Below are positions 29,613 through 36,948 of a DNA stretch of 64,000 nt, one piece after another (position 1 is the stretch's first letter; each line of letters begins with the position of its first letter). Origin of the DNA: Longispora albida DSM 44784 (GTDB taxonomy: Bacteria > Actinomycetota > Actinomycetes > Mycobacteriales > Micromonosporaceae); assembly GCF_000379825.1 (NCBI RefSeq), contig NZ_KB903833.1, forward strand, positions 125,022 through 189,021, given 5' to 3'. The notes under the pieces were generated by a model. That model worked only from the letters and a program-made list of their open reading frames with translations, was not told where the DNA came from and did no database searches. Position numbers and translations under genes: made by a program.

Positions 29613-29965
29613 CAGAACGCCCCGCGCAGGTACTCGACCTTCGCCGGCCCCCGCCGCTGTGGCCAGACGCTCAGCACGTCGAACCGGACAGCACCCGGCT
29701 CCGGCCTGCCGTCGAGCCATCGGCTGGCGAGGCTGCGGAGCTGGTCCTGTTTCCGCAGGGTGATGGCTTCCGCCGGGTGCCCGTACCCGGCGCCGCGCCG
29801 GGTCTTCACCTCACAGATGACGAGAACGTCCCCGTCGGCCGCGATGATGTCCAGCTCGCCGTAGCGGCGCCGCCAGTTGCGGGCCACGATCCGCATGCCC
29901 GCCTCGGCCAGGTAGCGGGCCGCGACGCGCTCGCCGTACCGCCCGACTCCGTTTCTCGCCCCCAC
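29612..29965 (-). CDS. yraN: YraN (UPF0102) nuclease-like protein
   Basis: 117 residues. Holliday-junction-resolvase-like fold: GRYGERVAARYLAEAG, NWRRRYGELDIIAADGDVLVICEVKTRRGAGYG with Glu/Asp/Glu-x-Lys positions of a PD-(D/E)XK site. First gene of a yraN-yifB-dprA block with overlapping stop/start codons; it is also the last recognisable core gene before the accessory island. Confidence 0.93.
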   Translation of the reverse strand: MGARNGVGRYGERVAARYLAEAGMRIVARNWRRRYGELDIIAADGDVLVICEVKTRRGAGYGHPAEAITLRKQDQLRSLASRWLDGRPEPGAVRFDVLSVWPQRRGPAKVEYLRGAF

Positions 29966-30029
29966 GTGTTCCTCCTCCGCTGGCGGGTCGTGGGGTTACT
30001 GTGCGGGGCGGGGAGTCCACAGTGCCGGT

Positions 30030-30118
30030 GCCTGTGGATAAACATCCACCCTTGCCGAACAGGGGAAATAAAGATCAACTAGCGGGTCTGGTTATGGATG
30101 TGCACAGCCTGTGGATAA
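30030..30118 (+). repeat. Two direct repeats containing perfect DnaA boxes
   Basis: GCCTGTGGATAA occurs at 30030-30041 and 30107-30118. Each contains TGTGGATAA, the complement of the consensus DnaA box TTATCCACA. An A/T-richer patch (AAATAAAGATCAACTAG, ~30066) lies between them. The site lies between yraN and the graspetide cluster, at the junction of core and accessory DNA. Confidence 0.65.
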
Positions 30119-30133
30119 CTTCGTGCGAGAAAT

Positions 30134-30166
30134 GCCCCCGCCGGGTAGCTGGTACCCAGCGGGGGC
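30134..30166 (-). terminator. Terminator of the graspetide operon
   Basis: GCCCCCGC (30134-30141) and GCGGGGGC (30159-30166), with further pairing inside (GGGTA/TACCC). On the minus strand it is followed by ATTTCTC. It lies 8 bp past the methyltransferase stop. Confidence 0.8.
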
Positions 30167-30174
30167 CGTGGGTT

Positions 30175-31299
30175 CTAACGCCAGTCGTTGTCAGGTTCGT
30201 CGATCCAGTAACGGGCGGGCCAGTGGGTGCTGGCAGTGATGCCGAACCGCTCACGGTCCGGGCGGCCGTGCTTATCCCATGTGGCGGCGGTGCGCTCGAT
30301 CTGTGCCCAGACACGGCGGGGGCCGCCCTCGGTCACGGTGCCGCTGCTGTCGAGTTCGGCCCAGGATTCACCGGCCCGGATGTACAGCTTTTCTGGCCCG
30401 TGGTCGTAGCTGATGGTGCCCGGGGCGGTGATGTGGGGTTCGTCGAGCTGGACCACGAACCTGAACCCTGGGTCGTCGAGGATGGCTGGGTCAAGGCTGC
30501 TGGGCCGGGTGGTGCTGTTGGTGTGGTCGCGGTCGCGGATGAGGGTTCCGCCATCGCGTAGAGGGTTGCCGACTGCTGCCCTGAGCCACATGAAGTGGCC
30601 TGGCTCTGCCAGGAACCGGCCGACCACAGTGTCAACGGCAACCCGATCGAGGACCACGAGGCTGCTTGTCAGCTCGCCACGGATGTCGGTCACGATGCGG
30701 CCTGCCCGGTGAAGCTGGCTGATCCACGCGGACGGGATCGCGGGGACGGCGCAGGTGGCGATGATCCGGTCGTAGGGGGCGTGCTCTGGCATGCCGAGTG
30801 ATCCGTCGCCTGACGTGAGGTGCGGGTGGTAGCCGAGGACGGCGAGCCGTTCGCGCGCGATGGCAACGAGTGACGGGTCGATGTCGATGCTGGCGACGTG
30901 GGTGTCTCCGAGGTGGTAGCACAGCAGGGCGGCGTTGTAGCCGGTACCGGTGCCGATCTCCAGCACCCTCTGCCCGGGTTGCGCGCCGAGTAGTTGCAGC
31001 ATGCGGGCCATGAGGCTTGGGCGGGTTGACGAACTGGTCGGGAACGTGAGGTCGGCGTCGGGCGCCTGTGCCCGCTGGGTGACCAGGGATTCATCCGAGT
31101 AAACCCCGTCGAGCCATTCGCCGCGCAGGTCAGGCTCAGCGCTGGAGACGAGGGCGTTGTCTGGGTAGCGGTAGAAGCGGGGTACGAACAGGTGCCGTGG
31201 CACGTCCTCGAATGCCGTGCGCCAGCCGGGTTCCAGTACGCCGAGGGCGTCGAGCTGGGCGGCCAGCGCGCGGGAGTGTGCGCGCCATTCGTTGGTCAT
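30175..31299 (-). CDS. PIMT-like methyltransferase of an ATP-grasp peptide maturase system
   Basis: 374 residues from ATG 31299 (MTNEWRAHSRALAAQL), overlapping the ATP-grasp stop as TGATG. The N-terminal half is protein-isoaspartate-methyltransferase-like: VPRHLFVPRFYRYPDNALVSS, then motif I VLEIGTGTGYNAALLCYHLG (~110) and IDIDPSLVAIAR. The C-terminal ~170 residues are the extra domain seen in the methyltransferases linked to graspetide clusters (the TIGR04188-like group, from memory). In fuscimiditide-type systems such an enzyme converts an Asp of the crosslinked peptide to aspartimide/isoAsp; the same is inferred here. Confidence 0.88.
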   Translation of the reverse strand: MTNEWRAHSRALAAQLDALGVLEPGWRTAFEDVPRHLFVPRFYRYPDNALVSSAEPDLRGEWLDGVYSDESLVTQRAQAPDADLTFPTSSSTRPSLMARMLQLLGAQPGQRVLEIGTGTGYNAALLCYHLGDTHVASIDIDPSLVAIARERLAVLGYHPHLTSGDGSLGMPEHAPYDRIIATCAVPAIPSAWISQLHRAGRIVTDIRGELTSSLVVLDRVAVDTVVGRFLAEPGHFMWLRAAVGNPLRDGGTLIRDRDHTNSTTRPSSLDPAILDDPGFRFVVQLDEPHITAPGTISYDHGPEKLYIRAGESWAELDSSGTVTEGGPRRVWAQIERTAATWDKHGRPDRERFGITASTHWPARYWIDEPDNDWR

Positions 31300-32264
31300 C
31301 AGCGGGTTCCGTTCATGAGCAGGTTGGCCAGGGTTGCGGCGATCGGAGCCCCGGTTTCGTCTTCGAGCCAGCCCCACTGCCCCATCGGATTGCCTTCCAG
31401 GAACCACCACGTTCCGGCGGGGTCGACCACGAAGTCAAACGCGCAGTAGGTCAGGCCGAAGGTAGCCATGTAGGCGGTGAGCTGGCTTGTGACATGTCGC
31501 GGTGTGTCAATGAGTTCGTAGCGCAGCGCGCCGAAGTCCGAGCGCCAGTCCACGTGAGCACGGTCGCTGTCAGCGTGGATCGCCACGGACAGCGGAGTCG
31601 CACCGATCATCGTGACCCGGACCTCGTAGCTTTTCGGTACCCAGGCTTGGAACAGGTGCGCGGTGACAGCGAGCTGTGCGGGGTCGACGGCGGCAGGATC
31701 GACTCTGGTCGTGTAGGTCATGAGGGGTTCAGCGCCCTCTGTGAGCACGATCGACGAGAGGGTCTTGCACACGATGGGGCTGCCAAGTGCTGCCGCCCAT
31801 TCGGCGAGCTGGGCGTAGTTGCTGGTGATCAGCGTCTTGGGAACGTTGAGCCCGCACCGGATCGCCGTGCACAGCCCGAGGGGCTTGTACTCGGCGGCGG
31901 CGACCCGGTGCGGGTGGTTGACCCACACAGCATCGAGGGAGGCGAGCACGCCCCCGAGCCCGAGGCGGGCCTCGACGGTCGCGAACACGGCATCGCCGTC
32001 CGACAACCCTTCCGGGAGAACGAACTTGGTGGGCCGCCGGTAGTACACGCTTCCGATCTCCCCCAGGTTCACGGTTACGTCATCGCCGTACAGCACCCCC
32101 TGCCAGCCGGCTTCCCCCGTTGATGCCGCCAGGTACAGGTGCCGGGGGAAGTCGCCGGTGTCCATGCAAACCACACGCGCAGCCCGCTTGCGCAGCGCAT
32201 AAACCACCGCATCGGCGGTTGAGTCGTCATGGGCGGTCAGCACGAGAATCGTGTTCGCGGTCAT
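31299..32264 (-). CDS. tgmB: ATP-grasp graspetide maturase (TgmB-like)
   Basis: 321 residues from ATG 32264 with GGGGAG upstream. ATP-grasp ligase of the peptide-maturase type: N-terminal VLVLTAHDDSTADAVVYAL, then NVPKTLITSNYAQLAEWAAALGSPIVCKTLSS with the ATP-binding Lys, FQAWVPKSYEVRVTMIG, and the metal-binding C-terminal CAFDFVVDPAGTWWFLEGNPMGQWGWLE (Asp, Glu, Asn ligands). These enzymes join Ser/Thr hydroxyl or Lys side chains to Asp/Glu in a precursor. It sits between the precursor gene and the methyltransferase. Confidence 0.92.
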   Translation of the reverse strand: MTANTILVLTAHDDSTADAVVYALRKRAARVVCMDTGDFPRHLYLAASTGEAGWQGVLYGDDVTVNLGEIGSVYYRRPTKFVLPEGLSDGDAVFATVEARLGLGGVLASLDAVWVNHPHRVAAAEYKPLGLCTAIRCGLNVPKTLITSNYAQLAEWAAALGSPIVCKTLSSIVLTEGAEPLMTYTTRVDPAAVDPAQLAVTAHLFQAWVPKSYEVRVTMIGATPLSVAIHADSDRAHVDWRSDFGALRYELIDTPRHVTSQLTAYMATFGLTYCAFDFVVDPAGTWWFLEGNPMGQWGWLEDETGAPIAATLANLLMNGTR

Positions 32265-32279
32265 CGAGGCTCCCCGTTC

Positions 32280-32555
32280 CTACGTGTCTGTCGTGACGAC
32301 GGTGTTCGTGTCGCTCGTGACTTTGCCGTCCGCAGAGATCTCGGTCGGGTCCTTGCGTGTGTTGCTCGTGCTGACGGTGTCGTGGTTCTTGCTGGCGGGC
32401 TGCATCGGGCGTGCCAGGGTCGCGGCAAACGGGCGCAGCGCCCCGGGCGTGTGGGCAATCGGGTGAGTGACGCCGCCACGCTCGCTGAGCGGCAGCAGCG
32501 ACCCGCCCGGAACCAGGGGGTCAACCCTGGTGTCCCGGCTGTGCAGGGGGTGCAT
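32280..32555 (-). CDS. tgmA: Putative ATP-grasp-modified RiPP precursor (TgmA-like)
   Basis: 91 residues from ATG 32555, with AAGGAGG eight bases upstream. The leader contains the RPF motif (GALRPFAATLARPM, ~38-51) typical of ATP-grasp target peptides; the tail after ~70 is rich in Thr and Asp (SADGK, then VTSDTNTVVTTDT to the end), the expected ester donor/acceptor mix. Fifteen bp before tgmB. Short, low-complexity and located directly upstream of the maturase, as precursors are. Ring pattern cannot be assigned from one sequence. Confidence 0.85.
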   Translation of the reverse strand: MHPLHSRDTRVDPLVPGGSLLPLSERGGVTHPIAHTPGALRPFAATLARPMQPASKNHDTVSTSNTRKDPTEISADGKVTSDTNTVVTTDT

Positions 32556-32600
32556 GTCTGTTCCTCCTTCAGGATGTGCATTTCCTTTGTGCGGCAGGTC

Positions 32601-33332
32601 CTATGCGGCGAGGAATGCCGCCGCACGTGCCGGAACCTGCACGATGGTGATCGCGCGGCGCAGCGCCCACGCGACGTTGTCGACGGTCACCCCGCCCGGG
32701 GTCACAGCGCGCGCCGTGCCCCAGTGCGAGTGACCACAGAACACATGGCTGGCGCCCCCGAGGTCAGCCGCGACGCCCAGCAGCCGGTTCCCGAGCTTCC
32801 ACTCAGCGGCCCGGTCACCGACCGTGATACCAACGCAGGGGGCGTAATGGAAAACGGCGATCTTCACATCGGTGTTCAGCGACGAGAGAGAGGTAGCGAT
32901 CTTCACGGCGGCCTCAGCGTGTTCTGAGTCAGCGGTCGGCCCCCACCCGCCGGGGAACCCTTTGCCGCCCGCGATCCCGATGGTGACGCCCCGGACGGCG
33001 AGCGTCGTCGCCCCGTTGTCCAGGATGGTCACTCCGGCATCGGTGAGGATGGCTGTCAGGTCGGCGATCTCGCGCGGCGATCGACCGTTCGTGTCGTGGT
33101 TGCCGAGGACTGCGACTTTCGGCAGCTTGCTGCGTGACAGGTCAGCGGCGACGCTGTACGCCTGCTCCCGGCGGCCTGCCTGGGTAAGGTCCCCGGGCAG
33201 AAGCAGCAGGTCAGCCCCGGCGTCCTCCGCGCGGAGGAACTCATCAGCGAGGGATTCGGGGTAGCTGTGGTGTCCCCGGTGCAGGTCGGACACGGCGGCG
33301 ATGCGTGCGGACATTGCGTACTCCATGATCAT
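32601..33332 (-). CDS. Metallophosphoesterase
   Basis: 243 residues from ATG 33332, chosen because it overlaps the preceding small gene's stop as ATGA and has GGAGG nine bases ahead; an ATG at 33314 is an alternative. Calcineurin-like motifs in order: SDLHRGHH, LLLLPGDLTQ, VLGNHDTNGR, VFHYAP and VFCGHSHWG, giving the full dimetal set. Substrate unknown. It lies upstream of tgmA in the same direction with a 45-bp gap carrying the tgmA ribosome site, so it could be an accessory of the graspetide transcript. Confidence 0.9.
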   Translation of the reverse strand: MIMEYAMSARIAAVSDLHRGHHSYPESLADEFLRAEDAGADLLLLPGDLTQAGRREQAYSVAADLSRSKLPKVAVLGNHDTNGRSPREIADLTAILTDAGVTILDNGATTLAVRGVTIGIAGGKGFPGGWGPTADSEHAEAAVKIATSLSSLNTDVKIAVFHYAPCVGITVGDRAAEWKLGNRLLGVAADLGGASHVFCGHSHWGTARAVTPGGVTVDNVAWALRRAITIVQVPARAAAFLAA

Positions 33333-33517
33333 GGTCCGGTGCCTCCGGCGAGGTCGATGCGCCGGGAACCTGGGGTAGCTGGAAAAGTGTGGTAGACGCC
33401 GGGCTGCGCGGCGCAGGTCCGCACAACCGTTCCGGCGAGCTGCCCAGGGGGCATGCGCCCCAGCTCGGCAGCGGTATAGGTAGCCAGCGAGCCGGGGCAG
33501 CAAGCCTGCTTGTCCAC
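33329..33517 (-). CDS. Small hypothetical protein coupled to the metallophosphoesterase
   Basis: 62 residues from GTG 33517 with AGGAGG six bases upstream, stop overlapping the next start as ATGA. Reads MDKQACCPGSLATYTAAELG then a Gly/Pro-rich tail; a Cys pair near the N-terminus, no TM helix. Not recognised. The excellent ribosome site and the coupling make it a real gene. Confidence 0.7.
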   Translation of the reverse strand: MDKQACCPGSLATYTAAELGRMPPGQLAGTVVRTCAAQPGVYHTFPATPGSRRIDLAGGTGP

Positions 33518-33538
33518 GTCTTGCCTCCTATGTGGACT

Positions 33539-33584
33539 GTGGCGGGGTGGCCTGGGGACAGATGTCCCTGCACTTCCCCGCCAC
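33539..33584 (-). terminator. Hairpin in the gap before the 62-aa gene
   Basis: GTGGCGGGG (33539-33547) and CCCCGCCAC (33576-33584) enclose an inner GGGACA/TGTCCC stem. It separates the 88-aa gene (minus, ending 33593) from the downstream pair. No T-run. Confidence 0.5.
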
Positions 33585-33592
33585 GGGGGCGG

Positions 33593-33859
33593 TCAGGAAT
33601 AGGCAGACGTGGCCCGGTATAGGCCCGAGGCGTTCACGAACACACTGCGGCGGGCAGTCGCCTCACCACGCTCGTTGAGCTGGTATCCCTCAACCCACAA
33701 CCAACCAGCCACAGTGGACTTGCGCGGCGCCACCTTCGTCGCGCGCACCGTCAGCCCGCGTGCGAACTGAGGGCTGGCCTTATCGGTCAGCCAGAGCACG
33801 TCGCCCGGCTGCGGGGCACGATCCAGCAACCGGAAACGTGCGAGCAAGGCCGTCGTCAT
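33593..33859 (-). CDS. Hypothetical protein, SH3/PilZ-like small beta domain
   Basis: 88 residues, mostly beta-type: QPGDVLWLTDKASPQFARGLTVRATKVA, GWLWVEGYQLNERGE, RRSVFVN. The GDVLWL...RVTxV organisation resembles the 85-residue protein encoded at 36667-36924, suggesting related domains within this island. Start overlaps the upstream stop (ATGA). Function unknown. Confidence 0.65.
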   Translation of the reverse strand: MTTALLARFRLLDRAPQPGDVLWLTDKASPQFARGLTVRATKVAPRKSTVAGWLWVEGYQLNERGEATARRSVFVNASGLYRATSAYS

Positions 33860-34221
33860 GCCGAGACCCAGCCGCGCGCATTGAACTGCGGTTCACGGCG
33901 CACGGGTGCACTGTGCCGCCCCTCGCCGAGCATCAGCCGGAACGCCCGGCTCAGCAGCGGCGCAGAGGCCGGACGCTCGGCGACCTCGACGGGAATTGTC
34001 ATGTGCAACAGGTAGTCACGGGCCGCGACGGCAGAACGGCATGGAGACGAAACCTTGCAGATAGCGCACCGCCCCCCGCGCTCGGTGCTGTGTTCCCGCA
34101 GCGCACGGCGGGCCTGGTCAGCGCCCAAGTACAACGAGAGCGGCGGAACCGGCGCGACACCGATAGCCCTCGGCGGCCAGCCGTGGGAAACTGGGGGCGA
34201 GTCGAGCTGGTGATTCCTCAT
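33856..34221 (-). CDS. Hypothetical actinomycete protein with CxxC...PC motif
   Basis: 121 residues from ATG 34221 (MRNHQLDSPPVS), chosen for a GAAAGG ribosome site. The middle has GGRCAICKVSSPCRSAVAARDYLL, a CxxCx5C pattern found in many small actinomycete proteins next to regulators, probably a metal site. C-terminal half basic. Overlaps the next gene by 4 nt. No function known. Confidence 0.65.
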   Translation of the reverse strand: MRNHQLDSPPVSHGWPPRAIGVAPVPPLSLYLGADQARRALREHSTERGGRCAICKVSSPCRSAVAARDYLLHMTIPVEVAERPASAPLLSRAFRLMLGEGRHSAPVRREPQFNARGWVSA

Positions 34222-34289
34222 GGGTGTTGCCCTTTCGCTCTGGCCGGGGCGGGCGCTGGGAGCCAACCGATCGCCCGCCCCGGTGCTGT

Positions 34290-34520
34290 TTAGACCGCTG
34301 GCATATCGCCAGCGGGTAGCGCCCTGAGGTACCGCGTGATGTCCTCAGCATTTTCGAGCGCGTGATCGATAAGCGTAGTAAGGCCCGAGTTGCGTGGGTC
34401 TGCCAGCATTAGGGCAGCTTGGGCGCGGTCAATGCTCACGGCCAGGTTGCGCGAGTGAAACAGTGCCCGGCTGATCTTCTCCAGCGCGCGTGCACACTCT
34501 TGCGGCGATTCGATCGCCAT
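34290..34520 (-). CDS. Small alpha-helical hypothetical protein
   Basis: 76 residues from ATG 34520, with GGGAGG eight bases upstream; the frame reaches back to 34589 but would cross the operator. All-helical (QECARALEKISRALFHSRNLAVSIDRAQAALML ... LIDHALENAEDITRYLRAL). First gene of the leftward group divergent from the GntR gene and probably controlled by the operator between them. Confidence 0.65.
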   Translation of the reverse strand: MAIESPQECARALEKISRALFHSRNLAVSIDRAQAALMLADPRNSGLTTLIDHALENAEDITRYLRALPAGDMPAV

Positions 34521-34574
34521 GCCCGTTCCTCCCGTAGCCGATCGCTTACATGGGCTGACTTGCCGTGACGTTGG

Positions 34575-34642
34575 ATAGGTACCAATCATTTATGTGACCA
34601 CGGCCGCAGTCAAGCACTGAGCTAGATTTGGTTGGTACCTAT
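34575..34642. promoter_or_regulatory. Paired GntR operator in a divergent promoter region
   Basis: ATAGGTACCAA at 34575-34585 and its exact inverse complement TTGGTACCTAT at 34632-34642; each half contains the palindrome GGTACC. The centres are 57 bp apart. Right copy directly precedes the GntR ribosome site, left copy faces the small leftward gene. Confidence 0.75.
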
Positions 34643-34658
34643 ACCGGAGGATGGCAGC

Positions 34659-35438
34659 GTGACCCTGTACCGCAAGATCGCGTCAGAACTACGCGGCCAG
34701 ATCGCCGGCGGGCAACTGAACCCCGGCGACAAGCTGCCCACCGAGCCTCAGCTCGTCGAGATGTACAAGGTGTCGCGCAATACGGTCCGGCTCGCTATCG
34801 CCCAGCTCGTGAACGAGGGCCTGATCTCCGTGCAACCAGGTCGCGGCTTCGGCACCGTCGTTCGCGATCGAGTCGTGCTGACCTACCACGCCTCCCGCGC
34901 CGAACAGGTCGACGTCCTGGTCGCCGAGTCCGACGCCTACGTGACAGAGGTGCGAGACCAGGGACGGACGCCCACCCAAACCTTCGAGTTAAGGATCGAG
35001 GCCGTATCCGCCGAAATCGCGGAACGGCTGGAGATCGTCGAGGGCGACTCGGTGGTCGTAAGGTGCTGCACACGCAGCGTGAACGGCGAGCCAACGTCTA
35101 CGCAGGACACCTACTACCCGATGTGGCTTGCCCATGAAGTACCAGAGCTGATGAGCCCAACAGACATCGCGCAGGGCACAACGAGGCTACTCGCCGACAA
35201 GGGATTCCAGCAGCCCGCCGAGATTGACGAACTGCTGGCCAGGATGCCAACGCCAGCAGAGGTGCAGCGCCTTGGCCTTCCGGCAGGAACACCGATCATG
35301 GAGTACTACCGCACAGGGCTTCTGGCCGATGGGCGGCCGGTCCGCGTCACGACCATCGTTTTCCGGGGTGACGCGAACCGCGTGGTTTACACCCTCGGAG
35401 ACCCCAGCGTCTTCGCCCGGCGCGAGGCTGGCGAATGA
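34659..35438 (+). CDS. GntR/HutC family regulator with UTRA domain
   Basis: 259 residues from GTG 34659 with GGAGG eight bases upstream. N-terminal winged helix: YRKIASELRGQIAGGQLNPGDKLPTEPQLVEMYKVSRNTVRLAIAQLVNEGLISVQPGRGFGTVV; C-terminal UTRA effector domain with the closing MEYYRTGLLADGRPVRVTTIVFRGDANRVVY. Likely binds the GGTACC pair upstream and controls itself and the divergent genes leading toward the graspetide cluster. ATGA overlap with the GNAT gene. Confidence 0.92.
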   Translation: MTLYRKIASELRGQIAGGQLNPGDKLPTEPQLVEMYKVSRNTVRLAIAQLVNEGLISVQPGRGFGTVVRDRVVLTYHASRAEQVDVLVAESDAYVTEVRDQGRTPTQTFELRIEAVSAEIAERLEIVEGDSVVVRCCTRSVNGEPTSTQDTYYPMWLAHEVPELMSPTDIAQGTTRLLADKGFQQPAEIDELLARMPTPAEVQRLGLPAGTPIMEYYRTGLLADGRPVRVTTIVFRGDANRVVYTLGDPSVFARREAGE

Positions 35439-35986
35439 TCGTCACACGCGCGACGCTGGCTGACGTCGAGGTGATCATGTCATGGCGCCGTGAACGCGTC
35501 GCCTGGCTGGCAGCACGCGGCGAGGATCAGTGGTCGATCCCTCTCCCCACGTCAGCGATTGCCGCCACCGTTCAGTCAGGCCAGACATGGATGGTGTGGG
35601 ACGGCGACGATCCCGCCGCAACGCTCACCCTCACTGGATACACAGACCTCGACGACCTGTGGAAGCCCGATCGAGACCCCGAGGCTCTGTGGTACGCAGA
35701 GGACGACCCCGCTGACGCTTTGTACGTCGCAAAGATGATGGTGCCCCGGCGGCGCGCAGGCACAAACCTCGGGGCGGAAATGCTCGACTGGGCAGGCGGG
35801 CAAGCTTACCTCGCGGGGCTGACTTGGCTACGCCTTGATGCGTGGACCACCAACCCGCGACTGCACGCCTACTACGTCGGACAAGGGTTTCACCATGTGC
35901 GAACGATCGAAACCAGGGTCAGCGGGGCCTGCTTCCAACGGGCAACACAGCCCTACCTTGGGCGCCTACTGAAGACTGAAGGCTAA
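35435..35986 (+). CDS. GNAT family N-acetyltransferase
   Basis: 183 residues, overlapping the GntR stop by 4 nt. GNAT core: LYVAKMMVPRRRAGTNLGAEMLDWAGGQAYLAGLTWLRLDAWTTNPRLHAYYVGQGFHHVRTIE (acetyl-CoA loop RRRAGTNLG, C-terminal NxxLHAYYxxxGF). Substrate unknown. Base composition is less GC-biased than the core genes, in keeping with the accessory setting. Confidence 0.88.
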   Translation: MIVTRATLADVEVIMSWRRERVAWLAARGEDQWSIPLPTSAIAATVQSGQTWMVWDGDDPAATLTLTGYTDLDDLWKPDRDPEALWYAEDDPADALYVAKMMVPRRRAGTNLGAEMLDWAGGQAYLAGLTWLRLDAWTTNPRLHAYYVGQGFHHVRTIETRVSGACFQRATQPYLGRLLKTEG

Positions 35987-36014
35987 GGGCGGCTCCCCGG
36001 TAGCGGGGCCGCCC
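35987..36014. terminator. Terminator between convergent GNAT and DUF2637-like genes
   Basis: GGGCGGCTCCCCG (35987-35999) pairs with GCGGGGCCGCCC (36003-36014), one bulge, followed by CTCCTT on the plus strand. Confidence 0.75.
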
Positions 36015-36037
36015 CTCCTTCGGGTTGGAATGACAGG

Positions 36038-36592
36038 TCAGGCCGGGCGGGGTGCGATGCGGCGGATGTAGGCAGTGGACGAGGTGAGGGCGGCAGCGAT
36101 TGCTGCCTCGCTGAGATCCGGGAGCGCGGCGCGGATCTTGTAGATGACGGCAGCGGTCTGCGGTGCGGTGCGCTGGCCTTTCGGGGGCAGGTCGGCGAGC
36201 AGGGCGGCGAGAATCTGGTCCTGGGCCAGTGGGGCGGCCGACTCAGGTTCGGGCTGCGGCTCGGGTTCGGCGAGCTGGTGCACGCGCCAGCACACCAGCG
36301 GCGGCACGGCGGACACGACGACGGTGAGGGCGACCAATCCGGGCTGCGACCAGTCGGCGTGCACGAGGTGGGCGGCGATCTGGGCGACGATGGCCAGCCC
36401 CAGCGCCCAGGCGACATCGCGGGAGCGGCCTCGCATGATCGCGGCCCACATGTAGGCGTCAAGTCCCACGGGAAACAGCACGGCGGCCATGACCGGGAAC
36501 CCGATCACGACGGCGAGGTCGTACTCGCCCCGGGCGGCGAGCGCTGCGGTGGCGAGCATCGAAACCCAGCGGAGAACAGCGACGGCGGACAT
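36038..36592 (-). CDS. DUF2637-like membrane protein
   Basis: 184 residues from ATG 36592. Four hydrophobic segments (VSMLATAALAARG, LAVVIGFPVMAAVLFPVGLDAYMWAAIM, VAWALGLAIVAQIAAHLVH, GLVALTVVVSAVPPLVCWRVHQL), then a Pro/Glu linker and a C-terminal helical domain that looks DNA-binding (DLSEAAIAAALTSSTAYIRRI). The arrangement matches DUF2637 proteins encoded by actinomycete integrative elements, often beside GntR regulators and spread genes. Role unknown. Confidence 0.7.
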   Translation of the reverse strand: MSAVAVLRWVSMLATAALAARGEYDLAVVIGFPVMAAVLFPVGLDAYMWAAIMRGRSRDVAWALGLAIVAQIAAHLVHADWSQPGLVALTVVVSAVPPLVCWRVHQLAEPEPQPEPESAAPLAQDQILAALLADLPPKGQRTAPQTAAVIYKIRAALPDLSEAAIAAALTSSTAYIRRIAPRPA

Positions 36593-36666
36593 GCGGGGGC
36601 TCCAGTCAGGATGGTCGGGCGCAGGGCAGGAAGGGTGCCGGGGCGGCGGGTACCGCCCCGGGCGGG

Positions 36667-36924
36667 CTACGGCTGGGGACGGCTGATGAGCACAGCCTCG
36701 CCTGCTACGACGTAGCAGCAGCGGGGCGCGGACTGGCCGGCTCGCTCGCGTCCGTCCTTGCGGAGCGTGAGCCCGTAGACGAACCGGCGGCCCAGGCGGC
36801 AGGGGCCGTGGTCCACGCTGGTCACCCGGATCGTGTATCCGCTGCGGCGTCCCCCGAGGTCTGCGCTTGCGGGGATGTGCAGGATGTCGCCGACGCGAAG
36901 GTCGTTGCCGTTGGCCGTGGTCAT
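36667..36924 (-). CDS. Hypothetical protein, small beta-rich domain
   Basis: 85 residues from ATG 36924 (MTTANGNDLRVGDIL), chosen for GGAGGAG just upstream; ATG 36945 is an alternative. RVGDILHIP...GYTIRVTSVDHG...FVYGLTL...GEAVLI reads as a small beta barrel, similar in plan to the product of 33593-33859. Divergent from the HTH gene at 37036 across the repeat array. Confidence 0.6.
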   Translation of the reverse strand: MTTANGNDLRVGDILHIPASADLGGRRSGYTIRVTSVDHGPCRLGRRFVYGLTLRKDGRERAGQSAPRCCYVVAGEAVLISRPQP

Positions 36925-36948
36925 GTCGCTCCTCCACTCGCTCATGAT

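Noticed and set aside
30030-30118. Chromosomal origin of replication
   Set aside because: Only two DnaA boxes and no dnaA/dnaN genes are present; an oriC would have many boxes.
32261-32626. 121-residue frame overlapping the graspetide precursor
   Set aside because: Arg/Thr/Pro-rich shadow in another frame without a ribosome site; the 91-residue frame has AAGGAGG and family features.
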